The notes: generated from the sequence alone by a model not told the origin. Shown: positions 1-6,224, counted from the stretch's first letter. The stretch: DNA of 8,423 nucleotides from an uncultured Devosia sp. (GCA_946481445.1 CAMLOA010000059.1:1-8423); one strand, 5' to 3'. Program-made: numbers and translations.

Positions 1-1071
1 GAAGCCGATGGCCGTCGCCTGCCGGCTCAGGTGGCAGGGCGTGACGAGAAGACCGATCTGGCCGTCCTCAAGATCGAGGCCGGTGGCGAACTGCCCTTCG
101 TGGAATTCGGCGACAGCGACAGCGCCGAGGTCGGGGACTGGGTCATGGCGATCGGCAATCCGTTCGGCCTGGGCGGGTCGGTAACGCTCGGGATTGTTTC
201 CGCGCGGAACCGCAACATCAACTCTGGCCCCTATGACGACTTCATCCAGACCGATGCCTCCATCAACCAGGGCAATTCGGGTGGGCCGCTGTTCGACATG
301 GAGGGAAGGGTCATCGGCATCAACACGGCCATAGTCGCCCGTGGCATGGCCTCGCTCGGCATCGGCTTCGCCGTTCCGGGCAACCTGGCCCGCAGCGTGG
401 TCGGCCAATTGGCAGAATATGGCGAAACCCGGCGTGGCTGGCTGGGCGTGGGCATACAGGAAGTCACCGAGGACATCGCCCTCTCGCTCGGCCGGCTGGA
501 TATGCAGGGCGCCATCGTGGTGGATGTCGATCCGTCAGGGCCTTCCATGAACGTGCTGGAACAGGGGGACCTCATCCTGAGTTTCGACGGCAAGGCCGTG
601 TTGCGCATGCGGGACCTGCCTCGAATCGTGGCGGAAACCGAGGTGGGCAAGGCCGTGCCCGTGCAGGTGCTGCGCGATGGAGCAGAACTGACCCTGGAGA
701 TCGTGCTGGGCCGACTGGAGCAAGGTGCTGCAACGCCGCCACTGCCGGCGGCAGTGCCGTTGCCAGCCCCATCCGGTGGGGCTCTCGATCGCCTGGGGCT
801 TACCCTTCGCGATCTCAACGAGGCCGATCGGCAGGCCCTCGGCCAGGCGACGGGCGTGATGGTCGATGGGGTGATCGAGGGTTCTGCAGCCGATGAGCGC
901 GGTCTTGTTCAGGGTCTGCTGGTCGCCGAAGTGGACCAGCAGCCAGTGGCGACCGTTACGGAGGTGACCGACCTGATCGACACAGCCGATGCTTCGGGCA
1001 AGCGGGCGGTGTTGCTGCGCCTGGTCGATCCCGCCGGGAACAGCCGCTACGTGGCGCTTCGGCTGGATTGA
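1..1071 (+). CDS. degP: Do-family (DegP/HtrA) periplasmic serine protease, 5'-truncated by window edge
   Basis: This is an envelope protein-quality-control protease/chaperone. The frame is open from base 1, so the first 356 visible residues are the end of a longer protein; the signal peptide and catalytic His lie outside the window. Visible residues: catalytic Asp at 19 in the KTDLAVLK motif (codon 55-57), the substrate loop around IGNPFGLGGSVTLGIVS, and nucleophile Ser at 93 in GNSGGPLF (codon 277-279). A first PDZ domain spans about 146-238 (starts RRGWLGVGIQ). A Pro/Ala-rich linker spans about 240-262, and a second PDZ domain about 264-354. Two PDZ domains place it with DegP/DegQ/MucD rather than the one-PDZ DegS. 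The second PDZ lacks the usual GD pair of the 'GLxPGDVI' turn and reads GLVQGLLVAEV. The GTG at 31 is internal to the protease domain and not a start. The stop at 1069-1071 lies inside the convergent acetyltransferase gene. Family assignment is secure; the exact paralogue is not. Confidence 0.95.
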   Translation, partial: EADGRRLPAQVAGRDEKTDLAVLKIEAGGELPFVEFGDSDSAEVGDWVMAIGNPFGLGGSVTLGIVSARNRNINSGPYDDFIQTDASINQGNSGGPLFDMEGRVIGINTAIVARGMASLGIGFAVPGNLARSVVGQLAEYGETRRGWLGVGIQEVTEDIALSLGRLDMQGAIVVDVDPSGPSMNVLEQGDLILSFDGKAVLRMRDLPRIVAETEVGKAVPVQVLRDGAELTLEIVLGRLEQGAATPPLPAAVPLPAPSGGALDRLGLTLRDLNEADRQALGQATGVMVDGVIEGSAADERGLVQGLLVAEVDQQPVATVTEVTDLIDTADASGKRAVLLRLVDPAGNSRYVALRLD

Positions 1072-1607
1072 GCGGCAGGATTGGCGATCCTGTAGAGAAC
1101 GTGTTGATGCAGGGGATGGGCCGGCGGAATACCGGGATGCCCGAAATCCCCTTCGGGATCCCGCGCCATCCCCAGCTTGGTCATGACGCGCCGGCTGGGG
1201 AGGTTGACCGTCGCCGTGAAGGCCACGATTTCTGGAAGGCCCAGAGTTCCGAAACCGTAGGCCAGCCATGCCCGCGCAGCTTCGGGTGCATAGCCCTGAC
1301 CCCAGTAGTCGCGGCCGAGCAGCCAGCCGATCTCGACCTTGGGATCGCCGTGCACAGAAAAGCTCATCGGTCCGAGGCCGACATCGCCAATGAACGCGCC
1401 GTCCTGCTTGCGCTCCACGGCGAGGAAACCAAAGCCGTCGGCCTCGTACCCGGCGATGAAGCGGTCGACAATGGCATCGGATTCTGTCGCCGTCGGGATC
1501 TTTGGGTAGAAGCGCCGCACGATCGGGTCGGCATTGAACCGGGCGTAGTGAACCCTGTCGGCAACCCGCCACGGCCGGATCAGCAGGCGCTCGGTTTCCA
1601 GGATCAC
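1047..1607 (-). CDS. GNAT-family N-acetyltransferase, RimJ/RimL type
   Basis: The 186-residue protein has the Acetyltransf_3 (RimJ/RimL-like) layout and is expected to move acetyl from acetyl-CoA to an amine. It opens with LETERLLIRPWR, the typical beta-1 strand of this group. The central strand VEIGWLLGRDYWGQGYAPEA (about 91-110) holds the acetyl-CoA pyrophosphate loop (GQGYA). A later segment, NLPSRRVMTKLGM (about 135-147), is the usual Asn/Ser helix seen as 'N..S..v..klGF'. The substrate (protein N-terminus, small molecule or antibiotic) cannot be read from sequence. The start is GTG at 1605-1607, and GTGA (1604-1607) is shared with the serB stop TGA, so translation is probably coupled to serB. 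The ribosome site inside serB is weak, which fits coupling. The 3' end runs 25 bases into the degP gene on the other strand. Confidence 0.9.
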   Translation of the reverse strand: MILETERLLIRPWRVADRVHYARFNADPIVRRFYPKIPTATESDAIVDRFIAGYEADGFGFLAVERKQDGAFIGDVGLGPMSFSVHGDPKVEIGWLLGRDYWGQGYAPEAARAWLAYGFGTLGLPEIVAFTATVNLPSRRVMTKLGMARDPEGDFGHPGIPPAHPLHQHVLYRIANPAAQSSRSAT

Positions 1608-2476
1608 CGGACGAACTCGTCTTCCGAGTAACCCTGCAGGTAGAGCAGGGCGGTGAGGTCGCCATGGTCGATGCGGATGCCGGCCTCTTCAGCCACGGCG
1701 GGCTTGGCGTGGAGAGCGACACCGAACCCGGCAATGCGGATCATGTCGAGGTCATTGGCGCCGTCTCCGACCGCAATCGTGTCGCTCAGCGGGATTGCGC
1801 GATCGGCAGCCAGCGCCATCAGGCGCTCGCGCTTGGTGTTCTTGTCGACTATGGGCTTGCTCACCGTGCCGGTCAGCAGATCCCCGTCAAACTCGAGAAC
1901 GTTGGCGATGGCTTCGTGAAACCCGATGCGCTTGCCGAAATGGTCGGCAAAGAAGGTGAAGCCGCCCGATACCAGCGAGGTGTAGGCGCCGTATTCCTTC
2001 ATGGTCTGGACCAGCGCCCGCCCGCCGGGGGCCAGCGTGATCTGCTCCCGCCGGACTTCCTCGATCACCCGGCGCTCGAGCCCCTTGAGCAGGGCAACGC
2101 GCGTGTCCAGGGCCTGACCGAAATCGAGTTCACCGCGCATGGCACGATCAGTGATCTCGGCGACCTGGTCCTTGATCCCCAGAGCTGCGGCGAGCTCATC
2201 GATGCATTCCTGCTCGATCATGGTGGAGTCCATGTCGGCCACCAGCACCTTCTTGCGGCGCCCCTGACTCGGCACCAGGGCCGCATCGACGCGGCGCTTG
2301 CCTATGACGGCGCGGGCAGCAGCCAAGGCATCAGTTGACTTCGGCTCGATGATCTCGCAGGCAATGGCGTGGTTGAGCCAGTTGAGTTCGCCGCCCACTT
2401 CCTTGAGCACGGCAGCGGCCAGCGCCGGGTCGAGTTCGGAATCGGCGGGGTCGGCGATGAGGCAGAGAACCGGCAT
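1604..2476 (-). CDS. serB: Phosphoserine phosphatase SerB
   Basis: This cytosolic HAD-superfamily enzyme hydrolyses O-phospho-L-serine to L-serine, the last step of the phosphorylated serine pathway. The 290-residue protein has an N-terminal region of about 70 residues without catalytic motifs (an ACT-like regulatory position in SerB proteins), then the HAD core. Visible motifs: motif I ADMDST with nucleophile Asp81 and acid/base Asp83; motif II Ser170 in LVSGGFTFFA; motif III Lys in the SKPIVDKNTKRE stretch (about 207-218); motif IV VGDGANDLDM with Asp238 and Asp242 for Mg2+. The cap-helix sequence MIEQECIDELA is typical of SerB. The ATG at 2474-2476 was chosen because MPVLCLIADP matches the family N-terminus. 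The frame stays open further upstream, but that part would run through the 5' end of miaA. The gene is divergent from miaA, 24 bases away, and overlaps the downstream GNAT gene by 4 bases. Confidence 0.96.
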   Translation of the reverse strand: MPVLCLIADPADSELDPALAAAVLKEVGGELNWLNHAIACEIIEPKSTDALAAARAVIGKRRVDAALVPSQGRRKKVLVADMDSTMIEQECIDELAAALGIKDQVAEITDRAMRGELDFGQALDTRVALLKGLERRVIEEVRREQITLAPGGRALVQTMKEYGAYTSLVSGGFTFFADHFGKRIGFHEAIANVLEFDGDLLTGTVSKPIVDKNTKRERLMALAADRAIPLSDTIAVGDGANDLDMIRIAGFGVALHAKPAVAEEAGIRIDHGDLTALLYLQGYSEDEFVR

Positions 2477-2500
2477 GGAAATGTCCGAAGGAGATTGTGC
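2477..2500. promoter_or_regulatory. 24-base divergent gap between serB and miaA
   Basis: The two start codons face away from each other with only 24 bases between. The gap contains the strong miaA ribosome site GAAGGAG (2487-2493). serB has no comparably good site on the other strand. There is no room for two full promoters, so each gene's promoter must lie largely inside the other's 5' coding sequence, or one gene is read from farther away. I could not pick out a convincing -35/-10 pair. Confidence 0.5.
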
Positions 2501-3382
2501 GTGACAGGCCGCAGGCGCGCCGTCCTGATAGCGGGTCCGACTGCCAGCGGCAAGTCGGCGCTGGCGCTCGCCCGTGCACGACAACAGGGCGGGGTAATCG
2601 TCAATGCCGATGCCATGCAGGTCTATGGCACGCTGCGCGTGGTAACGGCGCGGCCGAGCGAGGAGGACGAGGCGCAAGCGACGCACAGATTGTACGGCAC
2701 GGTACCGGCGTCCACCCGGTTTTCGACCGGGCAATGGCTGGCAGCGGTGCAGAGGCTCCTGGCCGATACGGCCCGGGATGTACAGATGATTTTCGTTGGC
2801 GGCACGGGGCTTTATTTCGATGCTTTGCTAAACGGATTCGCCGACGTGCCGGAAATCTCGCAGGAGCTGACGCTTCAAGTTCAACAAGAGATTCAGGCTC
2901 TCGATGGCGAACAGCGGCTGGCCCTGCTGCGGCGGGAGGACCCGGTGGCGGCCGGGCGGCTCAAGGTGGCTGATCCGCAGCGGCTGACGCGAGCCCTGGC
3001 CGTCAAACGGGCCACGGGGCGGCCATTGTCGAGTTTTCAGGATGAGCAGCAGGCCGGCCTGCTCGGCGACTTTGAGGTTGAGCGCATGGTGCTTGACCCT
3101 GACCGGGACATTCTGCGGCAGCGGATCGCCCTGCGCTTCGAGGCCATGTTTGCAGGAGGCGCGATCGAGGAAGTGGCTGCGCTGCGTGCGCAGAACCTCG
3201 ACCCCAGCCTGCCGGTCATGAAGGCCATCGGCGTGCGTGAAATCGGCGACTGGCTGGATGGCGTCGTGGGCCGCGACGAGGCAGTGGCGCTGGCGACGAT
3301 CGCCACGCATCAATATGCCAAGCGCCAGCGCACCTGGTTCCGCAACCGCTTCGGCGACTGGCCGCGGCGCGCAGTTCCCTAG
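2501..3382 (+). CDS. miaA: tRNA dimethylallyltransferase MiaA
   Basis: MiaA transfers a dimethylallyl group from DMAPP to N6 of adenosine 37 in tRNAs reading UNN codons, the first step to ms2i6A. The 293-residue protein shows the P-loop GPTASGKS (12-19), catalytic Asp37 in NADAMQVY, the TARPS segment after it, HRLYGTV (62-68), FVGGTGLYFDALLNG (98-112), KAIGVREI near the C-terminus, and the terminal basic helix THQYAKRQRTWFRNR, all in family order. The GTG at 2501-2503 is chosen because GAAGGAG (2487-2493) lies 7 bases ahead. An in-frame TTG at 2495 would be too close to that site. The frame is open to 2369, but that stretch is antisense to serB. In NADAMQVY, Ala stands where Ser is frequent (NADSMQ); whether this is common in close relatives I cannot check. 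The gene ends in CTAG, shared with the stop of the convergent MATE gene. Confidence 0.96.
   Translation: MTGRRRAVLIAGPTASGKSALALARARQQGGVIVNADAMQVYGTLRVVTARPSEEDEAQATHRLYGTVPASTRFSTGQWLAAVQRLLADTARDVQMIFVGGTGLYFDALLNGFADVPEISQELTLQVQQEIQALDGEQRLALLRREDPVAAGRLKVADPQRLTRALAVKRATGRPLSSFQDEQQAGLLGDFEVERMVLDPDRDILRQRIALRFEAMFAGGAIEEVAALRAQNLDPSLPVMKAIGVREIGDWLDGVVGRDEAVALATIATHQYAKRQRTWFRNRFGDWPRRAVP
3379..3382. other. Shared CTAG: stop codon of miaA and of the MATE gene
   Basis: The palindrome CTAG gives TAG to miaA (3380-3382, + strand) and TAG to the MATE gene (3381-3379, - strand). The two convergent genes therefore end with a 4-base overlap and no spacer, and I see no hairpin-plus-T terminator at the junction. 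Confidence 0.9.
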
Positions 3383-4791
3383 CGCGGGGCCAGCAATCCC
3401 AGCCGCTCGCGCATGGCGAAGCGCGTGACCAGCACGACGGCCACAAAGGCAAGGCCTGCCGCCAGGCCGATCCAGATGCCCACGCCGCGCCACCCCACGG
3501 TGAACCCCAGCACCCATGCCACCGGCAGCCCCACGGCCCAGTAGCCCAGGATGGCCAGTATCATGGGCGTCTTGGTGTCGCTCAGTCCGCGCAGGGAATG
3601 AGCCGCCACGACCTGTGCGCCGTCGACGAGTTGGAAGACACCAGCCACGACCAGGAAGGTCGCCGCCAGGGCGAGAGCGCTGGCATTTTCGGGTATGCGG
3701 GGATCAAGAAAGAGCGTGACGATGGACGGGCCCAAGGTGAGGAAGGCAATGCAGGACAGCGCCATGAAGGCCGTGCCCAGGACGAATGCCGTCCAGCCCG
3801 CCCGACCTATGCCTTCCGGGTCTCCGCGGCCATAGGCAATGCCGACCCGCACGGTGGCGGCGATGCCCAGGCCGAGCGGCACCATGAATGCCATCGACGC
3901 GCATTGCAGGGCAATGGCGTGGGCGGCCACCTCGTCGGTGCCCAGCCGTCCCATCATCAGGGCGGCAGCCGTGAAGAGGCCAACCTCGGCCAGCACCGTC
4001 AGCCCGATGGGGATGCCGATGCGGAAGATTTCGCGGAAGCGAGGCCAGTCGGGCTTCCAGAAGCGGATCAAGATGTTGAACCGCTTGTAGCGGCGATGGC
4101 GAAGCACATAGGCCAGCATCACCGCCAGCATGAAGGCATTGGTCAGCACCGTCGCTATGGCCGCGCCACGCAGTTCCAGGCGCGGCAGACCGAAATGCCC
4201 GAACATCAGCAGATAGTTGCCCAGCGCGTTGACCACGACCCCACCCACGGTGATGACGAGAATCACCCGGGTTCCGTCGAACGAAGAGAGCAGGGATCGC
4301 AGCACGATCACGCCCAGCGCAGGCCAGAGCATCAGCACGGCGATCTGGATATACTCCTCCGAGCGTGCTGCCAGCGCCATGTCCTGCCCAAGCCACCCGA
4401 ACACCGTTCGAATCTGAAGGATGACCGGGGCCAGGAGAGCAGCCATCAGGATGGCAGCCCAGAAGCCCTGCCGGACGATGCGGCGCACGGCCTTGATGTC
4501 GCGCGCGCCGCGCGCCTGTGCCGTCAGCGGCGCCACGGCGCCCACGATGCCGACGCCCAGAAGGAAAAAGGGCATCAGGAAGGTCGAGGCCAGGGTGCCG
4601 GCCGCCAGCGCCTCCGGGCCCAGCCAGCCCATCATGATCACATCGGTCGCGTGCAGAGCATTCTGCGCGAGTTGGGCAATGACCAGCGGCCATGCCAGCG
4701 CAAAGGTCGCGCGTAGTTCGGCGGACCAGCTGTCGCGGGGGGAAATGCCATTGGCGGCCGCGACGGGCGCAGCCGTAACTTGCTCAGTCAT
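3379..4791 (-). CDS. MATE-family (NorM-type) multidrug efflux transporter
   Basis: The 470-residue, very hydrophobic protein has the length and roughly twelve membrane segments of an inner-membrane MATE antiporter. These export drugs or cationic compounds in exchange for Na+ or H+. The acidic residues used for cation coupling in NorM proteins are all present: Asp50 in HATDVIMMGWLG (TM1), Glu269 in GLTVLAEVGLF (TM7) and Asp390 in FQLVDGAQVV (TM10). LSDTKTPM (403-410) resembles the conserved 'GDtr.pm' segment of the second half. The ATG at 4789-4791 was chosen because AGGA lies 9 bases ahead; a TTG directly before it is less likely, and the longer open frame upstream covers the opposite-strand DUF423 gene. 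Substrate unknown. The gene is convergent with miaA (4-base overlap) and divergent from the DUF423 gene, so it probably forms its own unit. Confidence 0.95.
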   Translation of the reverse strand: MTEQVTAAPVAAANGISPRDSWSAELRATFALAWPLVIAQLAQNALHATDVIMMGWLGPEALAAGTLASTFLMPFFLLGVGIVGAVAPLTAQARGARDIKAVRRIVRQGFWAAILMAALLAPVILQIRTVFGWLGQDMALAARSEEYIQIAVLMLWPALGVIVLRSLLSSFDGTRVILVITVGGVVVNALGNYLLMFGHFGLPRLELRGAAIATVLTNAFMLAVMLAYVLRHRRYKRFNILIRFWKPDWPRFREIFRIGIPIGLTVLAEVGLFTAAALMMGRLGTDEVAAHAIALQCASMAFMVPLGLGIAATVRVGIAYGRGDPEGIGRAGWTAFVLGTAFMALSCIAFLTLGPSIVTLFLDPRIPENASALALAATFLVVAGVFQLVDGAQVVAAHSLRGLSDTKTPMILAILGYWAVGLPVAWVLGFTVGWRGVGIWIGLAAGLAFVAVVLVTRFAMRERLGLLAPR

Positions 4792-4856
4792 CAAAAAATG
4801 TCCTACTCGCCAGGATGGTTTAGACGATGCGCGCGATGGACGAAAGGGGACGCACG

Positions 4857-5246
4857 ATGGCTCGGACGGAACGGACGCTCGCCTGGCGCGCGGCGATTGC
4901 CGCCTCTGGCGTGATCGGCGCAGCGGGTGTCGCTGCGGCAGCCGGCGCTTCCCATCTCGGCGACAGCCGCAATCTGTCGGCGATCGCCGCAATCTGCCTG
5001 TCGCACGGGCCGGCGCTGCTCGCACTTGGCCTTGCCGGACAGGGCCGGAGGCTGGCCGTCGCGGCATGGCTCATCGGCCTGGGCACGATCATTTTTGCCG
5101 CTGACCTTGGACTGCGCGAGTGGTCAGGCCAGCCGGTTTTCGCCGGTGCGGCTCCGCTGGGAGGCGGGCTGATGATCCTGGGCTGGCTGGCCATTGCCGC
5201 AGCAGGTGCGATCGGCTGGAGACGACAGCCGCCGCAATCTGGCTAA
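4857..5246 (+). CDS. DUF423 family small membrane protein
   Basis: The 129-residue product is hydrophobic, with about four predicted membrane segments: roughly residues 9-33, 40-60, 62-82 and 97-122. It matches the pattern I know for DUF423 proteins: a first helix GVIGAAGVAAAAGASHL, then SAIAAICLSHGPALLALGL, then GTIIFAADLGLREWSG, then APLGGGLMILGWLAIAAAGA. The function of the family is unknown. Three in-frame ATGs exist (4827, 4836, 4857). The last is preferred because AAAGGGGA (4843-4850) sits 6 bases before it and the shorter protein fits the usual family length. The ATG at 4827 would add ten charged residues and has only AGGA 11 bases away. It is divergent from the MATE gene and lies 65 bases before the lipoprotein gene, with which it may be co-transcribed. 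Confidence 0.8.
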   Translation: MARTERTLAWRAAIAASGVIGAAGVAAAAGASHLGDSRNLSAIAAICLSHGPALLALGLAGQGRRLAVAAWLIGLGTIIFAADLGLREWSGQPVFAGAAPLGGGLMILGWLAIAAAGAIGWRRQPPQSG

Positions 5247-5254
5247 AATTGCAG

Positions 5255-5288
5255 CGGAACCATTCCGGGGTCACAGGCATTTGATGCC
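5255..5288 (+). other. Two small tandem hairpins between DUF423 and lipoprotein genes
   Basis: CGGAA (5255-5259) pairs with TTCCG (5263-5267), and GGCAT (5276-5280) with ATGCC (5284-5288). Each is a perfect 5-bp stem with a 3-base loop. There is no T-run, so neither is a standard intrinsic terminator. They could be mRNA processing or stability elements, or chance in GC-rich DNA. Confidence 0.3.
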
Positions 5289-5311
5289 ACGAGAGTTATC
5301 GGAGGGTTTCC

Positions 5312-5584
5312 ATGCATAAGATCCTGATCATCGCCGCCACGGCCCTGTCGCTTGCCGCTTGCAGCACGACCCAGCAGGGCGCTGCCATCGGCGCTGCCGG
5401 TGGAGCCATCGTTGGAGCGGCGACGACCGGCAACATCGTCGGCACGGCAGTGGGTGCAGGCATTGGCGGCGTCGTCGGCGCGGCGGCCGGCCAGGTGCTC
5501 GGCCGGGTCGAGGGCAGCAACAATATGTGCATCTACCAGCGCCCCAACGGAACCCGCTACCGCGACGTCTGCCCGCAGGGCTAA
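5312..5584 (+). CDS. Small glycine-zipper lipoprotein
   Basis: The 90-residue product starts with a lipoprotein signal: MHK, a hydrophobic core, and lipobox LAAC with the modified Cys at 17. The mature form would be about 74 residues, anchored in a membrane by lipid. Residues 22-63 are Gly/Ala-rich with GxxxG-type spacing (GAAGGAIVGAATTGNIVGTAVGAGIGG and on), the glycine-zipper pattern of 17 kDa-antigen/OsmB-like envelope proteins. The tail NNMCIYQRPNGTRYRDVCPQG has two Cys (73 and 87), which could form a disulfide in the periplasm. Start: GGAGG (5301-5305) lies 6 bases ahead of ATG 5312, a strong site. A role in outer-membrane stability or stress response is inference from the class. The exact function is unknown. 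Confidence 0.88.
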   Translation: MHKILIIAATALSLAACSTTQQGAAIGAAGGAIVGAATTGNIVGTAVGAGIGGVVGAAAGQVLGRVEGSNNMCIYQRPNGTRYRDVCPQG

Positions 5585-5591
5585 CAAGGTT

Positions 5592-5611
5592 GCAGCATCG
5601 CCCCATGCTGC
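5592..5611 (+). other. Small hairpin just after the lipoprotein gene
   Basis: GCAGCAT (5592-5598) and ATGCTGC (5605-5611) form a perfect 7-bp stem with a 6-base loop, 7 bases after the stop. No T-run follows. Together with the longer hairpin at 5631 it may protect the mRNA 3' end. Confidence 0.45.
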
Positions 5612-5630
5612 CACGCGCCCCCAGGCGCCA

Positions 5631-5667
5631 AGCACCCGGTCCGGAGTCCCTCCTGGGCCGGGTGTTT
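5631..5667 (+). terminator. Likely intrinsic terminator of the lipoprotein gene
   Basis: Bases 5631-5644 can pair with 5653-5666 over 14 positions (11 Watson-Crick, three G-T) around an 8-base loop. The core CACCCGG/CCGGGTG is perfect. The T-run after it is short (TTT, 5665-5667, two of them paired). It starts 46 bases after the lipoprotein stop and separates that gene from the cold shock unit. Confidence 0.6.
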
Positions 5668-5686
5668 CCACGACCAGCGAACTGCC

Positions 5687-5724
5687 TTGATATTCCGACA
5701 GATAGCGGCCATATGTTCTATATA
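5687..5724 (+). promoter_or_regulatory. Possible promoter of the cold shock gene
   Basis: This is the only AT-rich patch of the gap, right after the upstream terminator. TTGATA (5687-5692) is a fair -35. Possible -10 elements are TATGTT (5713-5718, spacer 20) or TATATA (5719-5724, spacer 26), so no pair has ideal spacing. If correct, the transcript would carry a 5' leader of about 140-150 bases, a length typical of cold-inducible csp mRNAs. Confidence 0.3.
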
Positions 5725-5801
5725 CGACACTGTCTTGCGCTAACTGATCTACCGGGACTAACCGGGAACTTGGCTACCTCCTGATCTGTGAATCGTTAGG
5801 C

Positions 5802-5825
5802 CGGGCCTGACTTCTGGCCCGTTTT
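5802..5825 (+). terminator. Terminator-like hairpin inside the cold shock gene leader
   Basis: CGGGCC (5802-5807) pairs perfectly with GGCCCG (5816-5821), with an 8-base loop, followed directly by TTTT (5822-5825). It has the form of a weak intrinsic terminator or attenuator, 50 bases before the csp start codon. A second hairpin, GCCGG/CCGGC with a CTCG loop (5835-5848), lies between it and the ribosome site AAGAGGA (5859-5865). Function is inferred. Confidence 0.45.
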
Positions 5826-5874
5826 CAACCCTTAGCCGGCTCGCCGGCGACCACTATTAAGAGGACTGAGTTCC

Positions 5875-6090
5875 ATGGCTGCCATCAACGGTACCGTCAA
5901 ATTCTTCAACACCACCAAGGGCTACGGCTTCATTTCTCCCGACAACGGTGAGAAGGACGCGTTCGTGCACATCTCCGCCGTCCAGCGTTCGGGCCTGCAG
6001 GGCCTGTACGAGGGTGACAAGGTGACCTACGAACTCGAAACCGGCCGTGACGGCAAGGTTTCGGCGACGAACCTGACCCTGCTGGACTAA
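5875..6090 (+). CDS. cspA: Cold shock protein (CspA family)
   Basis: The 71-residue protein is a single cold-shock domain, an OB-fold that binds single-stranded RNA/DNA and acts as RNA chaperone or antiterminator in the cytoplasm. It shows NGTVKFFNTTKGYGFI with RNP1 (KGYGFI, 15-20) and RNP2 (DAFVHIS, 28-34), then GLQGLYEGDKVTYELE and the closing strand KVSATNLTLLD. Length and order are those of ordinary CspA proteins. AAGAGGA (5859-5865) lies 9 bases ahead of the ATG. The gene has its own long leader and a strong terminator, so it is probably monocistronic. Whether it responds to cold or is constitutive cannot be told from the protein; the structured leader hints at regulation. The symbol denotes the family; the number of paralogues is unknown. 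Confidence 0.96.
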   Translation: MAAINGTVKFFNTTKGYGFISPDNGEKDAFVHISAVQRSGLQGLYEGDKVTYELETGRDGKVSATNLTLLD

Positions 6091-6110
6091 GATCTGGCGC
6101 AACGATCGTG

Positions 6111-6137
6111 AAGAAGGGCCCTCTGGGGCCCTTTTTT
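6111..6137 (+). terminator. Intrinsic terminator of the cold shock gene
   Basis: GGGCCC (6116-6121) pairs with GGGCCC (6126-6131) around a 4-base TCTG loop, followed by six T (6132-6137). The A-rich bases 6111-6115 can pair with the T-run and extend the stem. It starts 20 bases after the csp stop and is the clearest terminator in the window. Confidence 0.9.
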
Positions 6138-6224
6138 GTTGCTGTTCGTTCCGCCACGCCGGGCATCGACTCGACGGGCGGCAGCGTGCAAGAGTCTCGC
6201 GCCGAAAACGGATAGGAGGCCACC

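Noticed and set aside
231..818. A 195-residue open frame antisense to degP
   Set aside because: Low-complexity Ser/Pro/Arg translation; shadow of the protease reading frame.
535..1734. A 399-residue open frame on the minus strand across degP, the GNAT gene and the end of serB
   Set aside because: It is antisense to degP and out of frame with GNAT and serB, its translation is Arg/Pro/Ser-rich without any recognisable domain, and it is explained by GC-rich codon bias.
2369..2500. N-terminal extension of MiaA
   Set aside because: The stretch lies over the 5' end of serB and the P-loop belongs about 10 residues from the start, as given by the GTG at 2501 with its strong ribosome site.
2477..2734. 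N-terminal extension of SerB by 86 residues
   Set aside because: The extra residues are antisense to miaA, unlike any SerB N-terminus, and the ATG at 2474-2476 begins the family-like sequence.
2828..3517. A 229-residue open frame antisense to miaA
   Set aside because: miaA is certain from its motifs; this frame has no homology I recognise and ends across the miaA/MATE junction.
3598..4716. A 372-residue open frame on the plus strand
   Set aside because: It is the exact shadow of the MATE gene; the product is full of His, Gln and Arg with no motif, and no ribosome site leads it.
4792..5067. N-terminal extension of the MATE protein
   Set aside because: It is antisense to the DUF423 gene and Arg/Pro-rich, unlike a transporter N-terminus.
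5243..5671. A 142-residue minus-strand open frame over the lipoprotein gene
   Set aside because: The plus-strand lipoprotein has a lipobox, a strong ribosome site and a terminator; the opposite frame is an Ala/Asp/Gly shadow.
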